Shown: positions 7,249 through 17,020 of the stretch, piece after piece
How positions within the stretch are numbered: position 1 is the first letter of the stretch
How the letters are laid out: each line of letters opens with the position of its first letter
Assembly: GCA_017615125.1 (NCBI GenBank)
Contig: JAGAAS010000053.1
Location: forward strand, 1 to 47,288
DNA: 47,288 nucleotides
Direction: 5' to 3'
Source: Bacteroidaceae bacterium
Lineage (GTDB): Bacteria > Bacteroidota > Bacteroidia > Bacteroidales > Bacteroidaceae
The notes under the pieces: model-generated
Database searches by the model: none
Seen by the model: only the letters and a program-made list of their open reading frames with translations
Told to the model about the DNA's origin: nothing
Made by a program: the position numbers and the translations under genes

Positions 7249-8709
7249 ATGGAGAACATTTCAAGAAGAGGTTTCCTGAAAACAATGGGAACAGCCACAG
7301 CAGGTGTCCTGCTCACAGGAACGGCAGCCAACGCTGCAGAACAAATGGCAGGACTTGCCGACAAGAAAAAGAAGAAAAAGGAAGTCGTAGCAGACAACCC
7401 CAAGGTCAAACTCGCCTGTGTAGGCATCGCCAACCGCGGACGACAGATTATCAACGACTTTATGCGTACGGGACTGTGCGAAATAGTCGCCCTGTGCGAT
7501 GTAGATCTGCAGAGCAAGGAGTCCCAGCAGACGATTGCCGAACATCCTGACGCAAAAGTATTTACGGACTTCCGCGAGATGTTCGACAAAGCAGGAAACA
7601 CGTTCGAAGCCGTCACCGTAGCTATTCCGGACTTTTCGCACTTCCCCGTTTGCATGCTCGCCATTTCCGAGGGCAAGCACGTCTATGTGGAGAAGCCGAT
7701 GGCCCGCACATTCCTCGAAATAGAGCTGATGATGGACATTGCCCGCCGACATCCCGAGGTTGTCACCCAAGTGGGCAATCAAGGACATTCCGAAGCTAAC
7801 TATTTCCAATTCAAGGCTTGGAAGGAAGCTGGCATCATCAAGGACGTCTATGCCATCGACGCGCATTTCAACGACTGGCGCCGCTGGTATCCATACGACA
7901 CCAACATCCAGCGCTACCCCGAAGCCGAGCCTCTTCCCGCAGGAATGGACTGGGACAAATGGCTGACGACAGCCCGCTATCACGACTACAACGGGAAATA
8001 TCATCCGGGCAACTGGCGCGGCTGGTACGACTTCGGTCTTGGCGTACTCGGCGACTGGGGAGCTCATATTCTTGACACGTGTCACGAATTCCTGGAGCTG
8101 GGTCTCCCCTATCAGATTGAGCCGCTGAAGCTTACGGGCTACAACGATTTCTTCTTCCCCAAAGAGACAACCCTCCGCTTCAAATTCCCAAGTCGCGGCA
8201 ACATGCCTCCCGTCGATGTCACTTGGTACGACGGAGAGCAGAACCTGCCGCCCCTTCCGGAAGGATTCGGAGAGCACAGCGTTGTCAACAACGACGTTCC
8301 CGCAACCAACCAGACAGGACAGCACGCCCCTGCAAAGCTGAGCCCGGGAAAGGTTATCTACAGCCGCGAGCTTACATTCAAGGGCGGAACGCACGGAGCC
8401 ACGCTGGAAATCATTCCAAAGGAGAAAGCGGAAGAAATGGCCGACAAGCTGCCCGAAGTACCCAAGAGTCCCTCCAACCATTTTGCCAACTTCCTTCTTG
8501 CTTGTCAAGGAAAAGAGAAGACACGCTCCCCGTTCCATATCTTCGGACCTATGGCGCAGATGTTTTCGCTGGGAATCATCGCCATACGCACCCAGAGCAC
8601 TATTACATTCGACAGTGTAAAGAAAGAAATTGTCGGAAATCCATTCGGTAACGCCCTTCTGGCAGGAGAACTGCCCCGAAAAGGATGGGAAGAATTCTAT
8701 AAACTCTAA
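7249..8709 (+). CDS. Gfo/Idh/MocA-family oxidoreductase, Tat-exported
   Basis: A 486-residue NAD(P)-dependent sugar oxidoreductase. It begins with a twin-arginine signal (SRRGFLK, residues 5-11, then a hydrophobic Ala/Gly/Thr stretch), so it is likely exported folded with its cofactor. The Rossmann part starts at about residue 55 ([15 protein letters not shown]), followed by the family motif VEKPMA near residue 148 and the substrate domain ([20 protein letters not shown]). Secreted members often oxidise sugar C3 or act on glycoside substrates. The DUF1080 gene follows after 17 bp, and this pairing suggests oxidation to a 3-keto sugar followed by cleavage of the keto-glycoside. The exact substrate is unknown. 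Confidence 0.92.
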   Translation: MENISRRGFLKTMGTATAGVLLTGTAANAAEQMAGLADKKKKKKEVVADNPKVKLACVGIANRGRQIINDFMRTGLCEIVALCDVDLQSKESQQTIAEHPDAKVFTDFREMFDKAGNTFEAVTVAIPDFSHFPVCMLAISEGKHVYVEKPMARTFLEIELMMDIARRHPEVVTQVGNQGHSEANYFQFKAWKEAGIIKDVYAIDAHFNDWRRWYPYDTNIQRYPEAEPLPAGMDWDKWLTTARYHDYNGKYHPGNWRGWYDFGLGVLGDWGAHILDTCHEFLELGLPYQIEPLKLTGYNDFFFPKETTLRFKFPSRGNMPPVDVTWYDGEQNLPPLPEGFGEHSVVNNDVPATNQTGQHAPAKLSPGKVIYSRELTFKGGTHGATLEIIPKEKAEEMADKLPEVPKSPSNHFANFLLACQGKEKTRSPFHIFGPMAQMFSLGIIAIRTQSTITFDSVKKEIVGNPFGNALLAGELPRKGWEEFYKL

Positions 8710-8726
8710 ACAACTCACACCAGTCT

Positions 8727-10073
8727 ATGAAAAAGATACTATTTCTATTATGTTTCGCCTTTGCTTTCTTGTCCCTACAAGCACAAGAATGGCAACAACT
8801 TTTCAACGGGAAAAACCTTCAGGGCTGGAAACAGCTGAGCGGAACAGCAACCTATACGGTACGCGACAAAACAATCGTCGGAATAGCCGCAACAGGGAAA
8901 GAGAATTCGTTCCTCGCTACGAAAAAGAATTATTCCGACTTCATCCTGGAGTTTGAATTCAAGACCGAAGGCATTAACTCAGGCGTGCAGCTCCGCAGTC
9001 ACCAGAACAAGAAACTCTATGGAGGACACGTCTACGGCTACCAGTTCGAAATAGACCCGGCGCCAAGGGCCTGGACAGGAGGTATTTACGACGAAGCAAG
9101 GCGTATGTGGCTTTATCGGATGACATCTAACGAGCCTGCACGGACAGCTTATCACGATGGATGGAATTCAGCGCGCGTAGAAGCCTTCGGCCCACGCATC
9201 CGCACTTGGGTTAATGGCATCGAATGCGCAAACCTCATAGACGATGCCGACAAAGAGGGATTCATTGCCTTGCAAGTACATCTTGTCGGGAAAGCCGATG
9301 AAGGAAAGCAGATTTGCTGGCGCAACATTCGCATCCTTACAAAGGATGTTGAAAAGTATCTCACCCCCGATACGCACGCAGCACCTGAAGTAAACAACAT
9401 TCCAAACACCCTGACCGACTACGAGAAAGAACAAGGATGGATGCTGCTTTGGGACGGAAAGACAACCGAAGGTTGGCGCAGCGCCCGAAGCGAATCATTC
9501 CCGGAAAAGGGCTGGAACATCCACGACGGAATCCTTACCGTTGAACCTGCCGACGGAGGAGAATCGACAAACGGAGGCGATATCATCACGCGCAAGACAT
9601 ACAAGAACTTTATCCTCAAGGTGGACTTCAAAATCACCAAAGGCGCGAATAGCGGCATAAAGTATTTTGTTGATCCTGAAATGAATAAAGGCGCAGGCTC
9701 TGCTATCGGCTGCGAGTTTCAGATTCTTGACGACCAAAATCATCCCGACGCCAAGTTAGGAGTGAAAGGCAACAGGACTCAAGGCTCCCTTTACGATCTT
9801 ATCCCTTCGAAAAACGGCGTTTGGGATACATATAACATCGAGGGCTTTAACACAGCTATGATTGTTGTGAAAGACAACCACGTAGAACATTGGCTCAATG
9901 GAACAAAGATTCTTGAATACGAGCGAAACAACCAGATGTGGAATGCTTTGGTTGCCTACAGCAAGTATCGCGACTGGCCTAATTTCGGCAATGCCAAAGA
10001 AGGCTACATTCTTCTCCAAGATCATGGGAATGAAGTTTCGTTCCGCAACATCAAGATAAAAGAATTGGAATAA
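8727..10073 (+). CDS. Secreted tandem DUF1080 protein (3-keto-disaccharide hydrolase family)
   Basis: A 448-residue protein with a signal peptide ([20 protein letters not shown]) and two DUF1080 domains. Domain 1 is at about 21-205 ([18 protein letters not shown], then SGVQLRSH) and domain 2 at about 235-446 ([18 protein letters not shown], then SGIKYFVD). DUF1080 proteins have a concanavalin-like jelly-roll fold, and some act on 3-keto-glycosides made by Gfo/Idh/MocA enzymes. The domains share the opening W..L(F/W)(N/D)GK pattern but are otherwise diverged, so one may bind and the other catalyse; this is inference. It shares an operon with the oxidoreductase upstream and is followed by a bidirectional terminator. 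Confidence 0.88.
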   Translation: MKKILFLLCFAFAFLSLQAQEWQQLFNGKNLQGWKQLSGTATYTVRDKTIVGIAATGKENSFLATKKNYSDFILEFEFKTEGINSGVQLRSHQNKKLYGGHVYGYQFEIDPAPRAWTGGIYDEARRMWLYRMTSNEPARTAYHDGWNSARVEAFGPRIRTWVNGIECANLIDDADKEGFIALQVHLVGKADEGKQICWRNIRILTKDVEKYLTPDTHAAPEVNNIPNTLTDYEKEQGWMLLWDGKTTEGWRSARSESFPEKGWNIHDGILTVEPADGGESTNGGDIITRKTYKNFILKVDFKITKGANSGIKYFVDPEMNKGAGSAIGCEFQILDDQNHPDAKLGVKGNRTQGSLYDLIPSKNGVWDTYNIEGFNTAMIVVKDNHVEHWLNGTKILEYERNNQMWNALVAYSKYRDWPNFGNAKEGYILLQDHGNEVSFRNIKIKELE

Positions 10074-10097
10074 TGAATCATACGTTTTTATAACAAG

Positions 10098-10125
10098 AAG
10101 AGCAATGCTATTTGGCATTGCTCTT
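10098..10125. terminator. Bidirectional terminator between convergent genes
   Basis: AAGAGCAATGC, loop TATTTG, GCATTGCTCTT: 11 perfect pairs. CCTTATTTATTT follows on the plus strand. It serves the DUF1080 gene on the plus strand and the methyltransferase on the minus strand. Confidence 0.85.
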
Positions 10126-10145
10126 CCTTATTTATTTAAAATGCA

Positions 10146-11348
10146 TCATTCCACATAAAGCACCAATCCCTTTAGATATTCCCCTTCAGGATGGTATATA
10201 TTAATAGGATGATCGGCTGGCTGGTGCAACTGATGAAGGATACGAACCTTTCGCCCAGAAATAGCGGCTGCCGTAAAAACAGACGTGCGGAACTGATCCT
10301 TATTAACTGCTTGAGAACAGGAAAATGTAAACAGGATACCGCCAGGCTTTATCTTTTGCAAAGCCTTAGCATTTAACTTGCGATAGCCTTGCAACGCATT
10401 GTGAAGGGCATCACGATGTTTTGCAAAAGCTGGAGGATCAAGCACTATTAAGTCATAAGCATCTTCTGCATCACAAGACGGCATTTTATCGAGAAACTCA
10501 AAAGCATCAGTAGCAAATGCCTGATGACGCTCATCTCCTGGGAAGTTCAATTCCACATTAGCACGCGTGATATCGATAGCCCGAGCCGAGCTGTCGACAC
10601 TATGCACGAGCCTTGCTCCTCCTCGCATGGCATAGAACGAGAACCCACCCGTATAACAGAACATATTCAAAACGCGCCTGTCAAGAGAATACTTCTCCAA
10701 GAGTGCACGATTTTCTCTTTGGTCGACAAAAAAACCCGTCTTCTGACCTCCCATCCAATCTACATGAAAACGAAGACCATTTTCTATTGCCACATCATCT
10801 GCGTTTCCTCCTAACAGATAGCCATTTGAGTCAGTTAAGTTGGCTTTATACGGAAGCGTTGTCTCAGACTTATAGTAGATATTCTCAATGGTTCCCGAAA
10901 GGACATCAGCCAAAGCCTCTGCAATATCGTGCCGACAAACATGCATGCCGACAGAATGCGCCTGCATAACAGCCGTACTTCCATACACATCAATAATCAA
11001 GCCTGGAAGTCCATCCCCCTCTCCGTGAACGAGACGGAACGAATTGGTCTGCGGATTTCCGAAAAGCCCTATCGCGCGTCGGACTTCCAACGCTACTTGC
11101 AGACGATGCTGCCAAAAAGATGCGTCAACAGGCTCTTTCTCATCAAACGAAAGTACGCGAACTGCAATGCTCCCAATCTGAATATGCCCTTTGGCAAGAA
11201 ATGCGCCGTCAGCCGATACCACATCCACCAGATCACCCTCATCGGGTTTTCCTTCAATGTGATGAATAGCACCGCTGTACACCCAGGGATGAAACCTCCG
11301 AAGAGAGTCCTCCTTCCCTTTTTTCAGAACAACAACTTTATTATTCAT
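10146..11348 (-). CDS. Class I SAM-dependent rRNA methyltransferase, RlmI type
   Basis: A 400-residue cytosolic enzyme. An N-terminal PUA RNA-binding domain (about 1-75, RRFHPWVYSGAI) is followed by a Rossmann methyltransferase domain. It contains VLNMFCYTGGFSFYAMRGGA (SAM site), the acceptor-base motif VLDPPAFAKH and the FTFSCSQ motif with the Cys of m5C methyltransferases. In characterised relatives the product is 5-methylcytosine in 23S rRNA (C1962 in Escherichia coli); the target base here is inferred. It is the last gene of a three-gene minus-strand operon, 33 bp after the exonuclease gene. Confidence 0.92.
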   Translation of the reverse strand: MNNKVVVLKKGKEDSLRRFHPWVYSGAIHHIEGKPDEGDLVDVVSADGAFLAKGHIQIGSIAVRVLSFDEKEPVDASFWQHRLQVALEVRRAIGLFGNPQTNSFRLVHGEGDGLPGLIIDVYGSTAVMQAHSVGMHVCRHDIAEALADVLSGTIENIYYKSETTLPYKANLTDSNGYLLGGNADDVAIENGLRFHVDWMGGQKTGFFVDQRENRALLEKYSLDRRVLNMFCYTGGFSFYAMRGGARLVHSVDSSARAIDITRANVELNFPGDERHQAFATDAFEFLDKMPSCDAEDAYDLIVLDPPAFAKHRDALHNALQGYRKLNAKALQKIKPGGILFTFSCSQAVNKDQFRTSVFTAAAISGRKVRILHQLHQPADHPINIYHPEGEYLKGLVLYVE

Positions 11349-11381
11349 TGATTCTCACTTTTCTCCATACAATACTGCGAG

Positions 11382-12017
11382 CTATTCTTCCTCGCATTCA
11401 TAAATCTCCGTATCCTCTATCTCATAGTCTCCACTCTGACGTAAGCTTTCCAGCTTCTCATAGATTCTGAGGCACGCCCAAGCATCCGTTGCGGCATAGG
11501 CTTTTTGCGCATCTGTAAGGACATCTGCTTCCCAGTTGGAAAGACGCTGGGATTTCGATATCTTCTGCCCAAACAGCAACGCATATATCTTCTGAAGGCT
11601 CATTGCCTCGACCCCCATCTGTGAAACATACTGCTGCAGTTCAAGAAATCCTGCAGGAGTAAAATCGCCTTTCTGCTTTAGCCGGCTAATGTCATCCTTC
11701 AGGGAAAGCCCTATTTTCAACGGTTTCTCGGACTGTAAGAAATGAACGAGAGGCTGCGTTAAGCCTGTCATATTCAGACGGAACAAAAAGCAAGTGTCAA
11801 GAGTAGAAACCTGCAGCAAAGCCACCTTGTTCACATGTCCTTTCGCGAAAGAAGGTCTTGTCTCGGTATCTATTCCTACCCTTTCCTGCCTTTCAAGGAA
11901 AGCAACAGCCCTCTCTGCTTCTGAAGGAGAGAGAACTGTTATGATTCGTCCTTCAAACAGGACGGGGTCAAATTGAGCAACAGTTTTCTTGTCTATATCC
12001 TTTTTTAAAATGAACAT
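11382..12017 (-). CDS. 3'-5' exonuclease domain protein (RNase D-like)
   Basis: A 211-residue single-domain DEDDy exonuclease. The metal-binding motifs are visible: VGIDTETRP (DxE), GLSLKDDISRL (second Asp) and YAATDAW (Y-x3-D), in the family order and spacing. There is no HRDC domain, so it is the short form common in Bacteroidota. The substrate is probably RNA or single-stranded DNA ends and cannot be decided here. The frame also has a GTG at 12020 overlapping the upstream stop as TAGTG, but the ATG at 12017 is the likelier start. Coupling to the DUF5063 gene looks translational. Confidence 0.88.
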   Translation of the reverse strand: MFILKKDIDKKTVAQFDPVLFEGRIITVLSPSEAERAVAFLERQERVGIDTETRPSFAKGHVNKVALLQVSTLDTCFLFRLNMTGLTQPLVHFLQSEKPLKIGLSLKDDISRLKQKGDFTPAGFLELQQYVSQMGVEAMSLQKIYALLFGQKISKSQRLSNWEADVLTDAQKAYAATDAWACLRIYEKLESLRQSGDYEIEDTEIYECEEE

Positions 12018-12019
12018 CA

Positions 12020-12562
12020 CTATTCTTCCTTTTCGGCATCGTCCGAGCCAGCATACTTCAATTCATGCATAGCCCGCATAGTATTAACTAGCGTCTGTCC
12101 CCAATAATGGGCAAAGTTTTCTTTACATTCCACCAAAGCATCGTTCATCGTCTCATTCATACCTGTCTGGAAAAGGCAAATAAAGTTCTTCAAATCCTGA
12201 TAGATATCTGCCAAATCTTCCGACATCGTCTTGCGGATAGGCACATCGCTGTACTTCATCTCTTCAACAAACACATCGAGGTAATCGTCATACCCAGACA
12301 GCACTTCGGCTACTGTCAGCCGTATCACCTCATAGTCGTCTTCTGTGACGAAATGTTCCAGATCCTCTTCCTCTCCGATACGCTGACACTCGGGCAACAT
12401 AGAAGCCTTAATATACAGCAGAGGCAAGACCTTGAGCAGGGTGTCAACGAAAGACTTTCGTTGCATGCCCTCACTTCGCTCGATAAACGCGCAATATTCT
12501 GCCGCTACGGTAACAAACTCGACTGTATTCTTATCAAAGACAGCTTGTGATTTCTCTCCCAT
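12020..12562 (-). CDS. DUF5063-family protein
   Basis: A 180-residue acidic, helical protein with no signal peptide, similar to DUF5063 proteins found throughout Bacteroidales beside an RNase D-like exonuclease and an RlmI-type methyltransferase. No catalytic motif is visible. The conserved neighbourhood suggests a role in RNA handling, but this is only context. The start at ATG 12562 is preferred to an in-frame TTG at 12583, because that TTG lies inside the -7 promoter box (12581-12588). It is the first gene of the operon. Confidence 0.8.
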   Translation of the reverse strand: MGEKSQAVFDKNTVEFVTVAAEYCAFIERSEGMQRKSFVDTLLKVLPLLYIKASMLPECQRIGEEEDLEHFVTEDDYEVIRLTVAEVLSGYDDYLDVFVEEMKYSDVPIRKTMSEDLADIYQDLKNFICLFQTGMNETMNDALVECKENFAHYWGQTLVNTMRAMHELKYAGSDDAEKEE

Positions 12563-12580
12563 TTTTCCGTATTGTTTCTG

Positions 12581-12588
12581 CAAAAATA
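12581..12588 (-). promoter_or_regulatory. -7 box of the DUF5063-exonuclease-methyltransferase operon
   Basis: Minus strand TAttTTTG, an exact match to the -7 consensus, 18 bp before the ATG at 12562. The -33 element is not clear. Confidence 0.65.
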
Positions 12589-12692
12589 CGCTTTCCTTTT
12601 CGATTTAGGAAACGGAATAATTAAAAAAACTTATTTTCTTCGTCAGAACAAACAAAAAAACAAAAGGCTTTTTCGCTTTCGACAAAAATATG

Positions 12693-12700
12693 TACCTTTG
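12693..12700 (+). promoter_or_regulatory. -7 box of ftsK
   Basis: TAccTTTG, an exact consensus match, 22 bp before the ATG. It diverges from the DUF5063 operon promoter about 110 bp away. Confidence 0.7.
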
Positions 12701-12722
12701 TTCCCAAATGCACCATTGAATC

Positions 12723-15140
12723 ATGGCAAACAAAAAGAATAACAAAAAAACAGACAATAAAGTCAAAAAGGCCAACATCTTCACACGTACTGCTGCCTTT
12801 TTCAAGGACGATAAGTTTCAGTTCATTACAGGATTGTTGCTTGTCGTTGCCGCCATTTACCTGTTAATAGCTTTCACTTCATACATCGTACTGAATGGAG
12901 CAGACCAAAGTGCGATAGAAACAGGAGCAAGTGTCGGGATAAAGAATGCCGGAGGAGTACGGGGAGCCAGCATCGCCGAGCTTCTCATAAATCAGACTTT
13001 CGGCGTTTCAGCATATTTCTTGGCTATACTCTTGGGGATTTATGGCTTGCAGCTGATGCATATCAGCAAGCAGCGCTATCCACTCATCAGATGGACCATT
13101 ATCTGCCTGACGATGCTGATATGGATATCTGTTTTCACAAACTTCATGTTTGGCGGACTTGATAACCGAATGAGCTTTTATCTGGGAGGCTATCACGGTA
13201 AATTTGTCACCGATTGGCTCACAGCGCAGATAGGCAAGCCTGGATTGTTTATTGTGCTCCTTGTTACAGCCATTCTCTTCTGCATGTACCTCACCTCCGA
13301 CACTATCGTATTCATTCGCAAGCTCTTCCATCCCAGCACCCTGCTGCCCGGTAAGGACGAAGTGGAGGAAACGCCGGAAAACCTTCAAGGAAACAATGTA
13401 CCTGAGACAAGCAGCTACTCCTATACCATTAATAACGAGTTGACGAACGACGACAACGCGTTTGAAGAACAAATCATAGACTCCGATGCCGACAATTCCG
13501 ACGACGAAGAGGAAGAAATGGTAGAGGGGAAACGGAATAAAGCTGAAAAAGAAGAAGCTGGCGTTATCTCCGTAGAAGTTCATGCAGCGAATGAAGATGA
13601 GAAAGCCGAGAAGATATTGCAACCCTATGACCCCAAGCTTGATCTTTCGCGTTATAAATACCCCACCTTTGACTTGCTGAACCAAAGCACGGCGGAAACC
13701 ATTTCCGTTGATCAAGAAGAACAAGACGCTAATTCACGGCGTATCATTGAAGTTCTTCGCTCGTTTGGCATTGACATCAGCAGCATTAACGGCACCGTAG
13801 GCCCCACCATCACTCTTTATGAAATCACCCCAGCGCCGGGAGTGAAGATTTCGAAGATCAAAAATCTGGAAGAGGATATTGCCCTTAACCTGAAGGCTTT
13901 GGGAATCCGCATCATTGCTCCTATGCCCGGGCGCGGCACCATAGGCATTGAAGTCCCGAACAAGAAGCCTCAAACCGTATCCATCAACTCCGTCATCACC
14001 AGCAAGAAGTTCCAGGAATGCGAATACGACCTTCCCGTAGCTATCGGCAAGACAATCACGAATGAAGTCTTCACCTTCGATCTGGCGAAAGCACCTCACC
14101 TGCTCGTTGCAGGAGCTACAGGACAAGGAAAATCGGTTGGCTTGAATGCTATCATCACTTCCCTCCTGTTCAAGAAGCATCCTGCTGAGTTAAAGTTGGT
14201 TATGGTCGACCCGAAGAAAGTCGAGCTGAGCATCTACAACTCTATCGATCATCATTTCCTTGCAAAGCTGGAAGACGAAGAAGATGCTATCATTACCGAA
14301 GTCGACAAGGTTGTACGCACGCTGAAGTCTCTCTGCAAAGAGATGGATGAGCGCTACGACCTGCTCCGAATGGCTGGGGTTCGTGCCATCAAGGACTACA
14401 ACACCAAGTTCCGCAATAGGGAACTCAATCCGAAGGCAGGACATCGCTTCCTTCCGTATATCGTTGTCATCATTGATGAATACGGAGATCTCATTATGAC
14501 AGCAGGCAAGGATGTAGAACTCCCCATCTGCCGCATTGCCCAACTGGCACGCGCCGTAGGCATACATATGATTATTGCCACTCAGCGTCCTACTGCCAAC
14601 ATTATCACGGGAACCATCAAGGCAAACTTCCCGACACGTATTGCCTTCAAGGTAATGTCGCCGATAGACTCACGCGTCATCCTCGAGCGCACGGGAGCCA
14701 ACAGCCTTGTGGGACGAGGCGATATGCTTTATCTGGGTGCAGGAGATCCTGTCCGTATCCAATGCGCCTTTGTCGATACGCCCGAGGTGGAGCGCATCTG
14801 CGAGTTTATCAGCAAGCAGCAGGGTTTCCCACAGGTATTCCCTCTGCCCGAAGTGGAAGAAGAGAGCGAAGGAGGAGCAAGCGAAGCCATCAATCCCAAC
14901 AAGCTCGACCCGCTCTTTGAGGAAGCCGCCCAATTGGTTGTCTCGCGCCAGATGGGCTCAACGAGCACCATTCAGCGACAGTACGCCATTGGCTACAACC
15001 GAGCAGGGCGCATCATGGACCAGCTTGAGCAGGCAGGCATCGTAGGTCCCGCACAAGGCAGCAAGCCTCGTCAGGTGCTCTGCATGGACTTAATTGAACT
15101 AGACAAGAAAATACAAGACCTAAAAAACAGACAACAATGA
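12723..15140 (+). CDS. ftsK: DNA translocase FtsK/SpoIIIE
   Basis: A membrane-anchored, ATP-driven DNA pump that clears chromosome ends from the division septum. The 805-residue protein has about four N-terminal transmembrane helices (about 30-210), a short acidic linker (about 215-300, EDEEEEM-type), and the alpha/beta motor domain. The motor has Walker A GATGQGKSV (about 463-471) and Walker B VVIIDEYGDL. The C-terminal winged-helix gamma domain (about 735-795, SRQMGSTSTIQRQYAIGYNR) reads polar DNA motifs. All parts are present. The lolA-like gene begins within its stop codon (ATGA overlap). Confidence 0.97.
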   Translation: MANKKNNKKTDNKVKKANIFTRTAAFFKDDKFQFITGLLLVVAAIYLLIAFTSYIVLNGADQSAIETGASVGIKNAGGVRGASIAELLINQTFGVSAYFLAILLGIYGLQLMHISKQRYPLIRWTIICLTMLIWISVFTNFMFGGLDNRMSFYLGGYHGKFVTDWLTAQIGKPGLFIVLLVTAILFCMYLTSDTIVFIRKLFHPSTLLPGKDEVEETPENLQGNNVPETSSYSYTINNELTNDDNAFEEQIIDSDADNSDDEEEEMVEGKRNKAEKEEAGVISVEVHAANEDEKAEKILQPYDPKLDLSRYKYPTFDLLNQSTAETISVDQEEQDANSRRIIEVLRSFGIDISSINGTVGPTITLYEITPAPGVKISKIKNLEEDIALNLKALGIRIIAPMPGRGTIGIEVPNKKPQTVSINSVITSKKFQECEYDLPVAIGKTITNEVFTFDLAKAPHLLVAGATGQGKSVGLNAIITSLLFKKHPAELKLVMVDPKKVELSIYNSIDHHFLAKLEDEEDAIITEVDKVVRTLKSLCKEMDERYDLLRMAGVRAIKDYNTKFRNRELNPKAGHRFLPYIVVIIDEYGDLIMTAGKDVELPICRIAQLARAVGIHMIIATQRPTANIITGTIKANFPTRIAFKVMSPIDSRVILERTGANSLVGRGDMLYLGAGDPVRIQCAFVDTPEVERICEFISKQQGFPQVFPLPEVEEESEGGASEAINPNKLDPLFEEAAQLVVSRQMGSTSTIQRQYAIGYNRAGRIMDQLEQAGIVGPAQGSKPRQVLCMDLIELDKKIQDLKNRQQ

Positions 15141-15766
15141 GAAGACAATTCTTTTTCGCAATAACCCTCTGCATGCTGCTCTCGGCAAGCTTTGGGAAAC
15201 TGTATGCACAAGAATCTGTCGCCGACAAGCTTCTTGCGCAAGCAGCCTCTCTTTTCACCGACAAAGGGGCGGAAGCACATTTCCTTATCGATGAGGAAGG
15301 AGTCAACATCAACGGCAAACTGCTGATGGAGGGGAACAAGTTCTACTTCGACACCAACGAAATGCAAGTCTGGTTCGACGGAAAAACCCAATGGACGGCA
15401 CAGAACTCCTCCGGCGTCAGCGAAATATACATCTCGGAACCCACTCCTGCCGAGCAGCAGAGCGTAAATCCCTACCTGCTACTCAGCAACTACAAAAAGG
15501 CCTTCTCAGCACATCTCGGGCTGAAGCAGAAAGGCCTGCAGGAAGTCGTTCTCGATGCACTTAACGACAAGCAGGAACTGAAAGGCGCAAGCCTCACCAT
15601 CAAGGACAACGGAGAACTGAAGCAGCTGACGCTCATCTTCCCCGACATGAGGGAGTACCACATCTACATCCTCTCGTTCCGCAACGGGCTGACCTTCCAG
15701 AAGGGCACCTTCACTATTCCCGAAAAGAAGCTGAAGGAAGCCAGCGACGTCATCGACATGAGATAG
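15137..15766 (+). CDS. LolA-like outer-membrane lipoprotein carrier
   Basis: A 209-residue periplasmic protein with a signal peptide (about 1-25, ending KLYAQ) and the half-barrel pattern of LolA-type carriers: GKLLMEGNKFYFDTNEMQVW and FDGKTQWTAQNSSGVSEIYI (about 55-97). Such proteins ferry lipoproteins across the periplasm between the inner and outer membranes. The start overlaps the ftsK stop by four bases, implying translational coupling. The order ftsK-lolA-trxB recurs in Bacteroidales and supports the call. Sequence identity to enterobacterial LolA is low, so the name is by family. Confidence 0.85.
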   Translation: MRRQFFFAITLCMLLSASFGKLYAQESVADKLLAQAASLFTDKGAEAHFLIDEEGVNINGKLLMEGNKFYFDTNEMQVWFDGKTQWTAQNSSGVSEIYISEPTPAEQQSVNPYLLLSNYKKAFSAHLGLKQKGLQEVVLDALNDKQELKGASLTIKDNGELKQLTLIFPDMREYHIYILSFRNGLTFQKGTFTIPEKKLKEASDVIDMR

Positions 15767-15807
15767 AATAAACGAAACAGACAAACGAAACAGCATATAT
15801 AATAAAT

Positions 15808-16749
15808 ATGGAGAAAACCAAATGCCTCATCATCGGCTCAGGCCCTGCTGGATACACAGCAGCCATCTACACGGGAAGAGCCAACATCCCCACGCTCCTT
15901 TACGAAGGACTTCAGCCAGGAGGACAACTGACAACAACGACAGAAGTAGAGAACTTTCCCGGATACCCCGAAGGAGTGACAGGCACCCAAATGATGGACG
16001 ACATGCGTCAGCAAGCCACACGCTTCGGTGCCGAGATGCGCAGCGGGATGATTATGAAGGCCGATTTCTCAAAAAGGCCCTATCACGTATGGGTTGACGA
16101 CGGAACCGAAGTGGAAACCGACACCATCATCATCGCTACGGGAGCCACAGCCAAATACCTGGGGCTGGAAGACGAAAAGAAATATGCCGGAATGGGAGTG
16201 AGCGCATGCGCTACGTGCGACGGATTCTTCTATCGCAGAAAGGTCGTCGCAGTAGTAGGAGGCGGAGACACCGCCTGCGAAGAAGCCTCGTATCTGGCAG
16301 GACTTGCTGCGAAAGTATACCTGATAGTAAGGAAAAACTACCTGCGCGCAAGCGAAATCATGCAGAAGCGCGTTGCCGACAACCCGAAGATTGAAATCCT
16401 CTTCGAGCATAACGTTGAGGGGCTCTTCGGCTCCGACGGCGTAGAAGGCGCACACCTCGTGAAACGCCTCGGGCAGCCCGACGAGAGCCGCTACGACCTT
16501 CCCATCGACGGATTGTTCCTCGCCATCGGGCATCGCCCAAACTCCGACATCGTGAAAGGCTTCATCCCTACCGACGAGGCAGGATATATCATCACCGAAG
16601 CAGGCACCCCGCGCACGACGCTTCCCGGCGTTTTCGCAGCAGGAGATGTCTGTGACCCGCATTACCGTCAAGCCGTCATAGCCGCAGGAAGCGGGGCAAA
16701 GGCAGGCCTTGAAGCCGATCGTTACCTTTCGGCAAACGGATTGAAATAA
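15808..16749 (+). CDS. trxB: Thioredoxin-disulfide reductase
   Basis: A 313-residue FAD/NADPH enzyme that keeps thioredoxin reduced. It shows the FAD-binding GSGPAGYTAAIYTGRA (about 10-25), the redox-active Cys134-Ala-Thr-Cys137 (SACATCDGFF), the NADPH-binding VVGGGDTACEEA and the C-terminal FAD motif GVFAAGDVCD. Length and all motifs are those of low-molecular-weight TrxB. It is the third gene of the ftsK operon, 41 bp after the lolA-like gene. Confidence 0.97.
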   Translation: MEKTKCLIIGSGPAGYTAAIYTGRANIPTLLYEGLQPGGQLTTTTEVENFPGYPEGVTGTQMMDDMRQQATRFGAEMRSGMIMKADFSKRPYHVWVDDGTEVETDTIIIATGATAKYLGLEDEKKYAGMGVSACATCDGFFYRRKVVAVVGGGDTACEEASYLAGLAAKVYLIVRKNYLRASEIMQKRVADNPKIEILFEHNVEGLFGSDGVEGAHLVKRLGQPDESRYDLPIDGLFLAIGHRPNSDIVKGFIPTDEAGYIITEAGTPRTTLPGVFAAGDVCDPHYRQAVIAAGSGAKAGLEADRYLSANGLK

Positions 16750-16806
16750 TATACATTTTAGCAGCACGAAAGACTAGAATATACATTTCCGTAAGGATAC
16801 GAAATT

Positions 16807-16887
16807 TTGGAGAAGGAAAAAAGATTTTTCGAGAAGGGAAAAAATTTTTTCGAGAAGGAATCTCGCCGTATGAAGAAAGAAAAAAAT
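16807..16887 (+). repeat. Dispersed A/T-rich repeat, copy 3
   Basis: Two tandem TTTTTCGAGAAGG modules separated by A/T runs, then AATCTCGCCGTATGAAGAAA and a run of A. It is almost identical over about 35 bp to copy 4 (near 30711). It lies between trxB and the M16 peptidase gene. Confidence 0.7.
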
Positions 16888-16903
16888 GGCAACAGCAAAA
16901 CCC

Positions 16904-16933
16904 GCCCCATAAGGGGTTAGAAAGCCTTTTTTC
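16904..16933 (+). terminator. Possible terminator after trxB
   Basis: A small CCCC-ATAA-GGGG stem-loop (16905-16916) followed by TTAGAAAGCC and a T-run. The spacing to the T-run is long, so this is weak. Confidence 0.35.
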
Positions 16934-17020
16934 TTTCCTATTAAAAAAAGTCGCCCTCTCATGCATATTTTTCCGCTTTTTATACGTCTAATGAAAGATA
17001 TTGTTATTTAATTTATAAAA

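Noticed and set aside
7261-8718. A 485-codon open frame on the minus strand
   Set aside because: It is exactly antisense to the Gfo/Idh/MocA gene, with no promoter and no known domain.
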